From positions 1 to 64,000 of the forward strand of contig NZ_MBEJ01000138.1 in assembly GCF_001953975.1 (NCBI RefSeq): DNA of 64,000 nt, written 5' to 3'. The position numbers were made by a program, and so were the translations under genes. Positions 7,516 to 15,116 of this stretch are shown here, one piece after another (position 1 is the stretch's first letter; every line of letters starts with the position of its first letter). A model generated the notes under the pieces. The model was not told the DNA's origin and did not search any database. It saw only the letters and a list, made by a program, of their open reading frames with translations. The stretch comes from Mycobacterium sp. NS-7484. Its GTDB lineage: Bacteria; Actinomycetota; Actinomycetes; Mycobacteriales; Mycobacteriaceae.

Positions 7516-7908
7516 CGGCGTCTTGCCGTTCAGTGCGGACAGTGCCGCAGCCACGTTGTAGCACGCGCGTATCCCGGAGTCGGGGTCGCAGATCCGCAGC
7601 AGCCGGTTCACGGATTTACTGGGCACCAACACCCAGTCGACGGCGTCGGCCGAGCAGTGGTCCGCGATGGTTCTGAGGGCGGAGAATCCTGCCGTACCGA
7701 AAAAATCGACATTCGCCAGGTCGACCACGAGCCGTTCGGAATCGGCGCTGTTCCGCAGTGCGTACTCGGCGAACGCCGTGGCGTTTGCCGCGTCGATTTC
7801 GCCTCGGGCGCTGATCACCGCCGTCGCGGGCGGCAACCGACGGGTGGCGAATGCGGCGGGTGAGTCCTCGGAGTGGTTGATCAGGGCGTTTCCTGAAATG
7901 ACAGACAT
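7486..7908 (-). CDS. STAS-domain anti-sigma factor antagonist (SigF module)
   Basis: The 140-residue product is a paralogue of the STAS protein at 2290 (IDAANATAFAEYALRNSADS, VDLANVDFFGTAGFSALRTI, DWVLVPSKSVNRLLRICDP). At the usual phosphoserine motif D-S-S-G it reads G-T-A-G, so the canonical Ser is missing and Thr sits beside it. The ATG at 7908 has GGAG 8 bp upstream; an ATG at 7920 is in frame. It probably binds the RsbW at 6332 and frees SigF. It overlaps the 3' end of sigF by 30 bp in antisense, so transcription through one could affect the other. Confidence 0.85.
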   Translation of the reverse strand: MSVISGNALINHSEDSPAAFATRRLPPATAVISARGEIDAANATAFAEYALRNSADSERLVVDLANVDFFGTAGFSALRTIADHCSADAVDWVLVPSKSVNRLLRICDPDSGIRACYNVAAALSALNGKTPLLQLVTKSR

Positions 7909-8120
7909 GTGTGGCTCCATCAGTCGTAATACATGTATTCGTACTGTTGGTGCGGCGTCAGTCGACGATGGTGCAAGTTCCCGGGCTGTCGACAACGTGC
8001 CGCGGCTGTGAACTCAACCTGTCTCGAACCCTACCGCTGTCCATGTCACCCGCCAATTGGTTCGGCCGGATTCTTAAGCCCTGCTCAGGTCGCCGGACGC
8101 CCACGGGCAGACTTACCGGT

Positions 8121-8678
8121 ATGTCGAATGGAAAGCCGGACACTGCCACGGTCACCGGTATCGTCCTGGCCGCGGGCGCGGGGAGCCGGTTCGGGATGCC
8201 GAAAGTCCTTGCCGGGGGTGGCGTTTGGCTCAAGCGAGCGGTAGCCGCGTTGGGTGACGGTGGCTGCGACGATGTGATCGTGGTGTTGGGTGCGGCGGTG
8301 GTGGGAGTGCCTGAACCGGCACGCGCGGTGATTGCCGAACAATGGAACGAGGGCATGAGTGCCTCCGTGCGTGAGGGCGTGGCGGCCGCAGGCGCAGCGG
8401 AATGGGTTGTCCTGCATACCGTCGACACCCCCGACATCGGCGCCGACGTGGTGGCCCGGGTGCTGAGCGCGGCGCGCGCGGGCGGTTCCGGTCTGGCCCG
8501 CGCCAGCTACGGGGGCCGGCCCGGGCATCCGGTTGTCGTGGCCCGCCGGCATCTTGCGGCGCTCACCGCGACCCTGCACGGTGACCAGGGCGCAAGGGTG
8601 TTTCTGCGCGGACGCGACGACGTCGCCGTCATCGAGTGCGGTGATCTGGCCACCGGCCTCGACATCGACGAGCGTTGA
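8121..8678 (+). CDS. MobA/MocA-like nucleotidyltransferase
   Basis: The 185-residue protein opens with the nucleotidyltransferase signature GIVLAAGAGSRFGMPK (residues about 13-28) and later has TVDTPDIGADVV, the usual metal-binding D-x-P-D-type motif with Thr. YGGRPGHPVVVARRH is typical of molybdenum-cofactor cytidylyl/guanylyltransferase relatives. Transfer of CMP or GMP to molybdopterin is the family reaction; other NTP_transf_3 substrates are possible. No molybdenum genes are nearby. The start is the first Met before the fold; there is no clear ribosome site. Confidence 0.83.
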   Translation: MSNGKPDTATVTGIVLAAGAGSRFGMPKVLAGGGVWLKRAVAALGDGGCDDVIVVLGAAVVGVPEPARAVIAEQWNEGMSASVREGVAAAGAAEWVVLHTVDTPDIGADVVARVLSAARAGGSGLARASYGGRPGHPVVVARRHLAALTATLHGDQGARVFLRGRDDVAVIECGDLATGLDIDER

Positions 8679-8707
8679 GGTGATGAGTCAGCGGAACGCG
8701 TATCCGC

Positions 8708-9040
8708 TCAGGTGTGCACCTCAAGCCCGAGTACGGCCGCGGCGTACCGGCGCACGGTGTCTTCCGATATCGCGGCGGCGTCCTCGAAGCCCGGGCGCCC
8801 GCGGCTGCTCAGGTATCCGGTGACGGGGTCGAGGATGACCTCGGCGAGTAGTTCACCGGTGGTCGGTTCGCAGACCGCCCACGTGTAGCGGGTGTCATCG
8901 GCCCAGCCGTCGGCGGCGTCGTGCACGTAGTCCAGGTCGTCCTCACCCAGATCGGCCAGCGCAGGCCGGTCGTCGACCCGGTCGTCGGCGCGCAGCCCAC
9001 GCAGGTACCACTGGCCGTTGTTGATCTCTACGGGTTCCAT
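8708..9040 (-). CDS. Short GNAT-like hypothetical protein
   Basis: The 110-residue acidic protein begins WYLRGLRADDRVDDRPAL and has RYTWAVCEPTTGELLAEVIL, which resembles the first half of a GNAT acetyltransferase (LRxLRxxD, then a beta2-beta3 hairpin). The acetyl-CoA-binding RxxGxG loop is absent, so it is either a truncated or diverged relative and probably not an active acetyltransferase. A GGAGG site 7 bp before the ATG supports translation. It lies just downstream of the accA3 terminator. Confidence 0.68.
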   Translation of the reverse strand: MEPVEINNGQWYLRGLRADDRVDDRPALADLGEDDLDYVHDAADGWADDTRYTWAVCEPTTGELLAEVILDPVTGYLSSRGRPGFEDAAAISEDTVRRYAAAVLGLEVHT

Positions 9041-9059
9041 GGGACCTCCAAGAAAGCCG

Positions 9060-9112
9060 AATGGCCACTTATGGCACAGGATTGACGAGAATCCGTGCCG
9101 TAAGTGGCCACT
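9060..9112 (-). terminator. Long imperfect hairpin after accA3
   Basis: The arms 9060-9083 and 9090-9112 pair over about 22 bp with two G-U pairs and one bulged A. In the minus direction the stem is followed by TTTCTT about 5 nt on. It lies between accA3 and the next minus-strand gene. Confidence 0.65.
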
Positions 9113-9124
9113 CGACGGATGTGT

Positions 9125-10921
9125 TTACTTGATCTCGGCGATCACGGTGCCCTGGGTGATGGCGGCACCGGCCTCGACGGCCAGGCCGGTGATGACGCCG
9201 TCCTTGTGGGCGGTCACCGGGTTCTCCATCTTCATGGCTTCCAGCACCACGACGAGGTCGCCGGCGGCCACTTCCTGGCCTTCTTCGACGGCCACCTTGA
9301 CCACGGTGCCCTGCATCGGCGCGGTCACCGAGTCACCGGAGGCCGCCGCACCGCCACCGCCGCCGCGCTTGCGGGCCTTGGGCTTCTTCCGGACGACGCC
9401 GGGAGCCGCGGCACCGCCGCCACCGCCGATCGCCAGGTCGCCGGGCAGCGAGACCTCGAGACGACGGCCACCGACCTCGACGACCACGGTCTGGCGCGGG
9501 ACGGTGTCCTCTTCCTCGATCGGGTCGCCACCGGTGAACGGCTCGACGGTGTTGTTCCACTCGGTCTCGATCCACCGGGTGTGCACGTCGAACTTCTCGC
9601 CGTCACCGATGAAGGCGGGGTCGGAGACCACGGCGCGGTGGAACGGGATGACGGTGGCCAGACCCTCCACGTGGAACTCGGCCAGGGCCCGGCGTGAGCG
9701 CTCCAGGGCCTCTTCGCGGGTGGCGCCGGTGACGATGAGCTTGGACAGCATCGAGTCGAACTGGCCACCGATGACCGAACCGGCCTCGACACCGGAGTCC
9801 AGCCGCACACCGGGGCCGGTGGGGATGTCGTAGCGGGTGACGGGCCCGGGGGCGGGCAGGAAGCCGCGGCCGGCGTCCTCACCGTTGATCCGGAACTCGA
9901 AGGAGTGTCCACGCGGGGTCGGGTCCTCGGTGATGTCCAGCGCCTCGCCGTTGGCGATCTTGAACTGCTGGCGCACCAGGTCGATGCCGGAGGTCTCCTC
10001 GGTGACCGGGTGTTCCACCTGCAGGCGGGTGTTGACCTCCAGGAAGGAGATCAGGCCGTCCTGGCCGACCAGGTATTCGACGGTGCCCGCACCGTAGTAA
10101 CCGGCCTCCTTGCAGATGCGCTTGGCCGACTCGTGGATCTCCTTGCGCTGCGCCTCGGTCAGGAACGGGGCCGGGGCCTCTTCGACCAGCTTCTGGAAGC
10201 GGCGCTGCAGTGAGCAGTCGCGGGTGCCGGCGACGACGACGTTGCCGTGGGTGTCGGCGATGACCTGGGCCTCGACGTGGCGCGGCTTGTCCAGGTAGCG
10301 CTCGACGAAGCACTCACCACGGCCGAACGCCGCGATCGCCTCACGGGTCGCCGACTCGAACAGCTCGGGGATCTCCTCAAGCGTGCGGGCCACCTTCATG
10401 CCGCGACCGCCACCGCCGAAGGCGGCCTTGATCGCGACCGGCACGCCGTACTCCTTGGCGAACGCGACGACCTCGTCGGCGTCCTTGACCGGGTCCGGGG
10501 TACCCGGCACCAGCGGCGCCTTGGCGCGGGCGGCGATGTGGCGGGCGGTGACCTTGTCACCCAGGTCGCGGATGGACTGCGGGCTCGGCCCGATCCAGAT
10601 CAGCCCGGCGTCGAGCACAGCCTGGGCGAAGTCGGCGTTCTCCGACAGGAAGCCGTAACCCGGATGGATGGCGTTGGCGCCGGACTTGGCGGCGGCGTCC
10701 AAAAGCTTTTCGAAGACCAGGTACGACTCGGCTGAAGTCTGGCCGCCCAGGGCGAAGGCTTCGTCGGCGAGTCGTACGTGCGGTGCATCGGCGTCCGGCT
10801 CGGCGTACACGGCCACGCTGGCCAGTCCGGCGTCTTTGGCGGCGCGGATCACCCGGACCGCGATCTCCCCGCGATTGGCGACCAGCACCTTGGAGATCTT
10901 TGAGCTGGCGTGGTTGGCCAC
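9125..10921 (-). CDS. accA3: Acyl-CoA carboxylase alpha subunit AccA3 (biotin carboxylase + BCCP)
   Basis: The 598-residue biotin-dependent subunit has an N-terminal biotin carboxylase (VLVANRGEIAVRVIRAAKDA, ATP-grasp with AFGGGGRGMKV, then EVNTRLQVEHPVTE) and a C-terminal biotinyl domain. The biotin Lys is residue 564 in VLEAMKMENP. A Gly/Ala/Pro-rich linker at residues about 490-520 joins the two. AccA3 is the shared alpha subunit of the mycobacterial acetyl-/propionyl-/long-chain acyl-CoA carboxylases that feed fatty and mycolic acid synthesis. Partners accD5 and accE5 are at 18.2-20.1 kb, and birA, which attaches the biotin, at 36.7 kb. A GAGGAGG site precedes the GTG start. Confidence 0.97.
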   Translation of the reverse strand: MANHASSKISKVLVANRGEIAVRVIRAAKDAGLASVAVYAEPDADAPHVRLADEAFALGGQTSAESYLVFEKLLDAAAKSGANAIHPGYGFLSENADFAQAVLDAGLIWIGPSPQSIRDLGDKVTARHIAARAKAPLVPGTPDPVKDADEVVAFAKEYGVPVAIKAAFGGGGRGMKVARTLEEIPELFESATREAIAAFGRGECFVERYLDKPRHVEAQVIADTHGNVVVAGTRDCSLQRRFQKLVEEAPAPFLTEAQRKEIHESAKRICKEAGYYGAGTVEYLVGQDGLISFLEVNTRLQVEHPVTEETSGIDLVRQQFKIANGEALDITEDPTPRGHSFEFRINGEDAGRGFLPAPGPVTRYDIPTGPGVRLDSGVEAGSVIGGQFDSMLSKLIVTGATREEALERSRRALAEFHVEGLATVIPFHRAVVSDPAFIGDGEKFDVHTRWIETEWNNTVEPFTGGDPIEEEDTVPRQTVVVEVGGRRLEVSLPGDLAIGGGGGAAAPGVVRKKPKARKRGGGGGAAASGDSVTAPMQGTVVKVAVEEGQEVAAGDLVVVLEAMKMENPVTAHKDGVITGLAVEAGAAITQGTVIAEIK

Positions 10922-10941
10922 GGTGCCTCCTCGGCAGTTCT

Positions 10942-10959
10942 CTAAGAAACGTCTTTAAG
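10942..10959. promoter_or_regulatory. CTAAGA-n-GTCT-AAG motif upstream of accA3
   Basis: CTAAGAAACGTCTTTAAG lies 20 bp before the accA3 start. A similar CTAAGACTGGTCTAAG precedes accD5 at 20097. It could be a shared operator or part of a promoter; the assignment is speculative. Confidence 0.35.
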
Positions 10960-11122
10960 AATCTATCGCGGGCAGTTTATGCGCCGCACCTTGAGGCTTC
11001 TGAAACCGGTGTCGGTTACCGGTGAGTAGCTTTCTGCACGGATCTGTCAGCTGTCCCATCTCTCCTGTTGACGAGCAGATTTGCCGCGTTCACCGGCCGT
11101 CGCACCCCACTACTCTTCTTCC

Positions 11123-11847
11123 ATGGGCGCGGGGATCTTCGTCATCGTTGTCGGCGTGTTGTGGGCGGGGTCCTCGCGGCCTCACCGCGACGCGTGTGGT
11201 GGGCCATGCAGTCCTGGAAGTTCAAGAACCCAGAAGCGAACGAACCCAGCGACATCGCTTACGGAATGACCCGGGCCAGTGGGGTTTTCGTGATCATCGT
11301 TTCGCTGGTTCTCGGTGGCGTCTTCATCGGTGACGAGATATCGAAGTCAGCGGCCGACAAACGCCAGCGCGAGGCTGAAGCGCAGAAGCGGGCAGCCGAG
11401 GCGGCCTTCGTGGTGCCGGAGCCGGAGCAGCGCGGGCCCTTGCCGGTGATCGGATACTTCGCCGAACCGACAGCCCGAGGCGCCACGATCACGGTGTACT
11501 ACCAAGCGCCCGCTATCGCTGTGGACCAATACTTCCGCTCTATGTCGAATGGCGACAGCTATCCCTGTTACACCTCGCCCATCGTGAATCCGGCTGGCGA
11601 GGAGCGGATTACGGTTTCGCCCGAACTCATTTGGGCGCCAGAGAAATTGGGTGACATGTCAAAGGTGGGCGCCTGTCGACCTGGCGAGGGTCTTGCTGTC
11701 CGTGCAGTCCAGGTGGACGATGCTGCGGTAGGCACCACCGTCGTCACCGACTCAGCCATCATCGATCCAAACGGAACCGAGATCCGGCGCGCGGCGCCCG
11801 GCAACTCCGTTCCGAAACTCTCCGCGAAACTTCGGACGAACCGGTAA
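11123..11847 (+). CDS. DUF6199-like membrane protein with an apparent N-terminal frameshift
   Basis: The main frame (last part of the gene) encodes RRVWWAMQSWKFKNPEANEP, a transmembrane helix (VFVIIVSLVLGGVFIGDEI), a charged coiled stretch of K/R/E/A, and a C-terminal extracytoplasmic region of about 150 residues. The expected first helix is in another frame: ATG at 11123 gives MGAGIFVIVVGVLWAG. It joins the main frame if one base is added near 11160, which would read GVL/F-VGGVLAASPRRVWW. Either the gene is a frameshift mutant, there is a sequence error, or translation starts later (for example ATG 11206). No ribosome site decides this. Function is unknown. Confidence 0.6.
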
Positions 11848-11859
11848 AGGCTCGGGTCC

Positions 11860-12279
11860 TCAGCCCGCGCGCACCCGCCGCTTGATCCGGGCCAGCATTG
11901 CCGACATGCCGCGCAGTCGCAGCGGGCTGATCAACGCGCCGAGCCCCAGTGCGGTGTAGAAGTCATCGGGCACCGCCAAGATGTCGTCGGCCGACTGTCC
12001 GTCCAGTCCGGTGGCCAGGATCGCGGCGAACCCTCGCGTGGTCGGGGCTTCCGGGGGAGCACTGAAGAACAACCGCACATTGCCCCGGTCGGAGGCGTCG
12101 ACGTCCAGAAACAGCGGTGACTGGCACTCCGGGACGGGCTCCATCGCCGCCTCTTCGAGGTGGGTCGGCAATGGCGGCAGGTCGTTGGCGAACTCCAGCA
12201 GCAACTGCAGTTTGTCCTGGCCGGCCACCTCCTGGAAGTCGGAGACGACCTCCGCCAGGGCCGCCGGCATCGAACTCAT
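11860..12279 (-). CDS. SufE-like sulfur acceptor protein
   Basis: The 139-residue SufE-fold protein has the conserved Cys52 in PVPECQSPLFL, followed by RLFFSAPPEAPTTRGFAAIL and the C-terminal LSPLRLRGM-type segment. SufE proteins accept persulfide sulfur from a desulfurase. Here the start overlaps the sseA stop by 4 bp, so a rhodanese-SufE relay is likely. The same pair occurs in M. tuberculosis next to accA3. Confidence 0.9.
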   Translation of the reverse strand: MSSMPAALAEVVSDFQEVAGQDKLQLLLEFANDLPPLPTHLEEAAMEPVPECQSPLFLDVDASDRGNVRLFFSAPPEAPTTRGFAAILATGLDGQSADDILAVPDDFYTALGLGALISPLRLRGMSAMLARIKRRVRAG

Positions 12280-13172
12280 GAGGCGCCCGGGGCGTCACCT
12301 GGGTCGGGGCCGACCGCGACCGGCACCCGGACGGCATTGCCCCACTCGGTCCAGGAGCCGTCGTAGTTACGCACTCCGGGGAGCCCGAGCAGGTGGGTCA
12401 ACACGAACCAGGTGTGGCTGGACCGCTCGCCGATCCGGCAGTACACCACCGTCTCGTCCTCGGGCGTGAGGAAGCTGTACAGCTCCTCGAGTTCGGCGCG
12501 GCTGCGGAACTGACCGCTGTCTTTGGCGGCCTTGGCCCACGGAATCGACTTTGCGGTGGGGATGTGCCCGCCGCGAAGCGCACCCTCTTCGGGGTAGTCG
12601 GGCATGTGCGTACGTTCGCCGGTGTATTCCTGCGGCGAGCGGACGTCGATCAACGGCTGCTTGCCGAGGATGGCGAGGACGTCGTCCTTGTAGGCCCGGA
12701 TCGGGGCGTCGTCCCGCTCGACGACCGGATAGCCGCTGGACTGGCGGGTGGGCACCTCGAGGGTGGTGTCGCGGCCATGGGAAACCCACAGGTCGCGGCC
12801 GCCGTCGAGCAGGCGCACGTCCGGGTGGCCGAACAGGGTGAACACCCACAGCGCGTAGGCGGCCCACCAGTTGCTCTTGTCGCCGTAGATCACGACGGTG
12901 TCGTCGCGGCTGATGCCCTTGCGGTCCATCAACTCGGCGAACTGCTCACCGTTGATGTAGTCGCGGACATTGGGATCGTTGAGGTCTAGATGCCAGTCGA
13001 TCTTGACGGCACCCGGGATGTGGCCGGTGTCGTAGAGCAGGACATCCTCGTCGGATTCGACGATGGCCAAGCCGGGCCGGCCCAGGTTGCTGGCCAGCCA
13101 ATCGGCGGTGACCAGGCGCTCTGGGTGGGCGTACTCGGCAAGAGTGGGGCTGGGGTCGGCAGGCAACGGCAC
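12276..13172 (-). CDS. sseA: Thiosulfate sulfurtransferase SseA (two-domain rhodanese)
   Basis: The 298-residue protein has two rhodanese domains (residues about 15-140 and 165-285). The C-terminal domain holds the catalytic Cys245 in VYCRIGERSSHTWFVL. Conserved elements include LYDTGHIPGAVKIDW, DDTVVIYGDKSNWWAAYALW and LIDVRSPQEYTGE. It transfers sulfane sulfur from thiosulfate or 3-mercaptopyruvate to an acceptor, plausibly the co-translated SufE-like protein. It starts with GTG. Confidence 0.94.
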   Translation of the reverse strand: MPLPADPSPTLAEYAHPERLVTADWLASNLGRPGLAIVESDEDVLLYDTGHIPGAVKIDWHLDLNDPNVRDYINGEQFAELMDRKGISRDDTVVIYGDKSNWWAAYALWVFTLFGHPDVRLLDGGRDLWVSHGRDTTLEVPTRQSSGYPVVERDDAPIRAYKDDVLAILGKQPLIDVRSPQEYTGERTHMPDYPEEGALRGGHIPTAKSIPWAKAAKDSGQFRSRAELEELYSFLTPEDETVVYCRIGERSSHTWFVLTHLLGLPGVRNYDGSWTEWGNAVRVPVAVGPDPGDAPGAS

Positions 13173-13211
13173 ACCATGAGCCTACCGTCGGACCTTTGGC
13201 CGATGCGGCGC

Positions 13212-13439
13212 CTATGCGGTGAACGCCACCTCGTAGGCCACCGCGTAGCGGCGGGCACCGTTGTTCGCGCGGAACAGCGAGCCCCCGTTCTGGGACCACG
13301 TCACCACCCGCAGCAGACGCTTACCCGGCGACAGGCGCTTGGTGATGATGTCGGCAAATGCGGCGCGCAACCGCTCCAGATCGCATGTTTCGAAGTCGCG
13401 TGCCACGCGAACATCCCACATTGTTTCTTCGACTGGCAT
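13212..13439 (-). CDS. Small conserved hypothetical protein
   Basis: The 75-residue protein (MPVEETMWDVRVARDFETCD, ITKRLSPGKRLLRVVTWSQN, then ANNGARRYAVAYEVAFTA) has a mixed alpha/beta composition and no membrane segment. I cannot assign a family. The start at 13439 is chosen because the frame upstream, though open to 13523, lies in the spacer before the next gene. It sits between sseA and the divergent SigF-linked gene at 13589. Confidence 0.6.
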   Translation of the reverse strand: MPVEETMWDVRVARDFETCDLERLRAAFADIITKRLSPGKRLLRVVTWSQNGGSLFRANNGARRYAVAYEVAFTA

Positions 13440-13553
13440 GCAGCGAGTGTCCGCCGACCGCGGGCCGGTTCCGGGCAACCGGCTCGGCGCGGTCGGGTTG
13501 CGGTTGTGTTGCGATCCGGACACGCGGCGTACCGCACCCGCTCTCGGGCGGGC

Positions 13554-13577
13554 GTTTGTGCGGTCCGTTGCCGGGTA
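13554..13577 (+). promoter_or_regulatory. SigF-type promoter, site E
   Basis: GTTT (13554-13557), a 15-bp spacer and GGGTA (13573-13577) match the consensus exactly. The ATG at 13589 is 11 bp downstream, giving a near-leaderless transcript as at sites A and B. Confidence 0.72.
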
Positions 13578-13588
13578 TGTCCCTCGGG

Positions 13589-13816
13589 ATGAGCGAAGCT
13601 TTCGCCGCGGCGAGGTTGGCGCGGCTGCACGGCGCCACGCAACTGTCTGCTCCCGCAGACTCCGTCGCTGCCCGCCAGGCGTGTCGGCTCAGCCGCAGGT
13701 ATCTCCTTGACGCGGCAGCGGAGGCGGGCTGGGTGCTGGCCTGGACAAGCACGTGGGCGAAAACCCGGCAACGGCGGCGGTGGCAGGCCCATGCGCAAGA
13801 AACCCTTGGTGGATAA
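13589..13816 (+). CDS. Small hypothetical protein under a SigF-type promoter
   Basis: The 75-residue basic protein (MSEAFAAARLARLHGATQLS, then RLSRRYLLDAAAEAGWVLAW and a basic tail TRQRRRWQAHAQETLGG) is rich in Ala and Arg and probably alpha-helical. No family is recognised. Position directly after site E is the strongest argument that it is real. Its end overlaps the start of the recQ remnant by 26 bp. Confidence 0.55.
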   Translation: MSEAFAAARLARLHGATQLSAPADSVAARQACRLSRRYLLDAAAEAGWVLAWTSTWAKTRQRRRWQAHAQETLGG

Positions 13817-15106
13817 CACGGTTCGGGGCCGGCTCGAGGATGTCGCCGGGCGCGTGTTCGGCTGGTCCGAACTGCGTCCCGAACAGCTGGCCGCGATGGA
13901 AGCCATCATGTCTGAGCGTGACGTTCTCGCGGTGCTGCCGACGATTTCCGGCCCGACTACCTGCGCCTGGGTGATGTGATCGAGCGGCTGGGCCGTCCGG
14001 TGGTCGCGGCCTTGACGGCAACGGCCTCACCGATGGTGCGCCGAGAGATCGTCGAACGGTTGCGGCTGCGCGACGCACTGGTCATCGCAAGCGGTTTCGA
14101 CCGGGAGAACCTACGGCTGGAGGTCGAGCGGCACACGAGCGATGAGGACAAGAGGGACGCCGTCCTGTCCTGCGTTGTGGCACTGGACAAACCGGTGTTG
14201 CTCTACACCTCGACGCGAGCCGATACGCAACGGTACGCCGACGAGTTGGAACGCCGCGGGCTCGCGGTCGCGGCCTACCATGCGGGGTTGCGGGCCGGTG
14301 AACGTGATCGGGTACATCGGCAGTTCATCGACGACGAGATCGATGTCGTCGCCGCCACATCGGCGTTCGGCATGGGTATCGACAAACCCAACGTGCGCAC
14401 GGTGATACATGCATCGGTGCCGGATTCGGTAGACAGTTACTACCAGCAGATCGGCCGGGCGGGCCGCGACGGCGAGGTGGCCTGTGCCCGCTTGTTCTAC
14501 CGGCCGGAGGATCTGTCCCTCGGCCGATTCTTCAGCACGCATCATCCGGATGAGGCTTTGCTGTCCGCGGTGTACCGCGCCCTGGGGAACAAACCGAAAC
14601 GGTTGAAAGATCTGCGGGCCGAACTCGGCATCCGCGGTAGAAGGCTGACCACCGCCGTCAACCTGTTGGAGCAGGCCCGCGCAGTGACGGCGGGGCGCAA
14701 GGGTTTTCGCGTGGGTAGTGAGGATGTCGCGACGGCGGTCGGTCGCGCTGTGGAGATCGCCGAGAGTAGTGAGCGGGTCGACCGGAGCCGGGTCGAGATG
14801 ATGCGCGGCTATGCCGAAACCAGGAACTGCCGGCGTCAAAACCTGCTCGGCTACTTCGGCGAAGAACTGGCGCAGCCCTGCGGTAACTGCGACCGGTGCA
14901 CCGAGCAGCCCGAAGCTGAAGTGGACGCCGGGAGTTCGCCGGTGCCGATCGACACCCCGGTGGAACACGCTCAGTGGGGCGCCGGCGTCGTGATGGGCGG
15001 TGACCGTGACACGCTCACCGTACTGTTCGACCGATACGGCTATCGGACCTTGTCGCTGTCGGTGATCCGGGAGAGCCAGGTGCTCAGGCGCCGACACGAC
15101 CCCTGA
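13791..15106 (+). pseudogene. recQ: recQ-type DNA helicase broken by an internal deletion
   Basis: The first part (ATG 13791, to MSERDVLAVLPT at about 13940) is the RecQ N-terminus up to the residue before the Walker A GxGKS. The sequence then jumps directly to DFRPDYLRLGDVIERLGRPV in another frame. Walker A, motif Ia and the DEAH box, roughly 130 residues in a normal RecQ, are missing. The downstream frame continues intact to 15106 with ALTATAS (motif III), ATSAFGMGIDKPN (V), QQIGRAGRDG (VI) and the zinc site PCGNCDRC. A GTG at 13976 could start a 376-residue product, but it could not hydrolyse ATP. It ends 10 bp before the convergent SDR gene. Confidence 0.88.
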
Positions 15107-15116
15107 GCGCCGAGCG

